Shown here: one piece after another, positions 62,981 through 64,000 of the stretch | How positions within the stretch are numbered: the stretch's first letter is position 1 | Layout of the letters: every line of letters begins with the position of its first letter | Source: Sipunculus nudus | Lineage: Eukaryota > Annelida > Sipuncula > Golfingiida > Sipunculidae | Assembly (NCBI GenBank): GCA_026874595.1 | Contig: CM049316.1 | Location: forward strand, 51,469,676 to 51,533,675 | Reading direction: 5' to 3' | DNA: 64,000 nt | Notes under the pieces: generated by a model | What the model was told of the DNA's origin: nothing | Database searches by the model: none | The model's input: the letters and a program-made list of their open reading frames with translations, nothing else | Made by a program: the position numbers and the translations under genes

Positions 62981-64000
62981 TTTAGCTCAGCTGACTATAA
63001 GTCATCTGAGCTATAGTCATGGTCCATTGTGCGTCCGTCTGTCCGTCCGTCCGTCCGTAGATGTGGCACGTTTTGAAACCGTAAGACCTAGGAATCCAAA
63101 ATTCGGCATAATGTAAGATGTCCCCAAGATCTCCTACCAAGCCGAAAAACTGGGTCTTTGCAACTTCGTTCCTTTGAGAAATTAAGGAAAAACCTCAATT
63201 TTTTATTAAAAACCTATTTTCACACTTCAGGACTGCCTAATATCAAAACCACTCATCTGTTTTTCCTCATATTTACCATAAATATTCCTCTATATATTTC
63301 CTATGTACATGCCAGAAATTATGTCTGTATTTTATAATTTAAAAAAGTTATGGGCCCAAACATAATGCATTTTGTAAAAAATCAGGAAAGATATTTGATC
63401 ACTTAACACAAAACATATTGAAGCTATGGACTTTTTTTCCAGTAATATAACTTTAATTAATCAAAATTAAATTGTATACCCAAAATTAGATCAAAATCTT
63501 TTAAATTTTTTAAAATATTAACAAAAATAAAAAAATGGTACCTAAAATTTTGCCCAACTTTGACCATGGCACATGTTTTTCCTGTAAATACTGTGGATTT
63601 AATTTTCACAGCATGTTTTTGTAAGCATTTTGTCTGTTAACACCAAAAATTTGAAACCAGTTGATCAAAAACTGTAGATTTTATGCAAGTTTTCAAGCAC
63701 CATGTAACATATTGTTTACATCAAGCTAGGGTTATGCAGTTTGAAAGAGCTCAGCTCCCCAGCTTCAGCTTTCAGTTCCTAAAATTTGGCATACAATTAG
63801 ATGTCTCCAAAATCCCCTACCATGCCAAGAATTTGGTCACAAGGACTTAATACCTTCGAGATATTAATGAAAAACTTCATTTTTCCATTAAAAACCCATT
63901 GTTACACTTCAAGACTACCTAATATCAAAACCACTGATCTGACTTCAATCATATATAATTTACATATTTTTCTATACATTCTCTATGCACATGCCAGAAA
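62981..64000 (+). mobile_element. AGCTCAGCTGACT element, copy cut by the right window edge
   Basis: The complete head TTTTTAGCTCAGCTGACTAT and AAGTCATCTGAGCTATAG is followed by (CCGT)n, GATGTGGCACGTTTTGAAAC, CCCCAAGATCTCCTACC and TTCACACTTCAGGACTGCC, each found about 3,012 bp earlier in the preceding copy. CCAACTTTGACCATGGCACA is at about 63,556, and the second body unit starts at about 63,780. Confidence 0.8.

Noticed and set aside
37904..64000. tRNA genes
   Set aside because: GGTTCGA-like words (for example at 39,655 and 59,623) are not accompanied by A-box sequence or a cloverleaf; the second is a transposon end.

Overview
The window looks like animal nuclear DNA, most likely from a bivalve mollusc or a close lophotrochozoan relative. 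Three things suggest this: decayed CR1-type LINE pieces with PHD and esterase domains, several copies of a repeat that opens with a TTTTTAGCTCAGCTGACT hairpin (from memory, a mollusc-type repeat), and the first coding exon of an animal-type GMP reductase with a consensus GTAAGT donor. The species cannot be fixed without a search. Nothing bacterial is present: no operons, no ribosome binding sites, and no long intact reading frame.

Bases 1 to about 37,903 are one uninterrupted head-to-tail satellite array of about 202 monomers of 187-188 bp, all in one orientation. It enters from beyond the left edge and stops abruptly. Monomer subtypes recur in a fixed order, giving nested higher-order repeats of 3, 11, 12, 15, 17 and 27 monomers. 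The 27-monomer (5,062 bp) tandem duplication looks almost free of differences. Each monomer also appears to be two diverged halves of about 93 bp.

Bases 37.9-50.0 kb are AT-rich, gene-free DNA filled with decayed repeats. They hold a hairpin cluster, three copies of an element built on a 21-bp minisatellite, a family of 275-330 bp tandem units carrying a GGTGGCGCCACC palindrome, a fragment of a LINE endonuclease (+ strand), and a broken LINE ORF1 with PHD finger, coiled coil and SGNH esterase (- strand).

Bases 50,084-50,170 encode the first 29 residues of GMP reductase (purine salvage, GMP to IMP). This is the only host gene I can support. No later exon is visible, so intron 1 probably runs past the right edge. 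That putative intron (50.17-64.0 kb) is made of non-autonomous repeats: several copies of the AGCTCAGCTGACT element with internal tandem arrays of about 155, 275 and 685 bp, a TA-flanked MITE, minisatellites and homopolymer C tracts.

I found no defence island, CRISPR array or novel protein system. The most interesting content is structural: the higher-order satellite with its apparent half-monomer ancestry, and the palindrome-rich non-autonomous elements. All percentages and unit counts are by eye.
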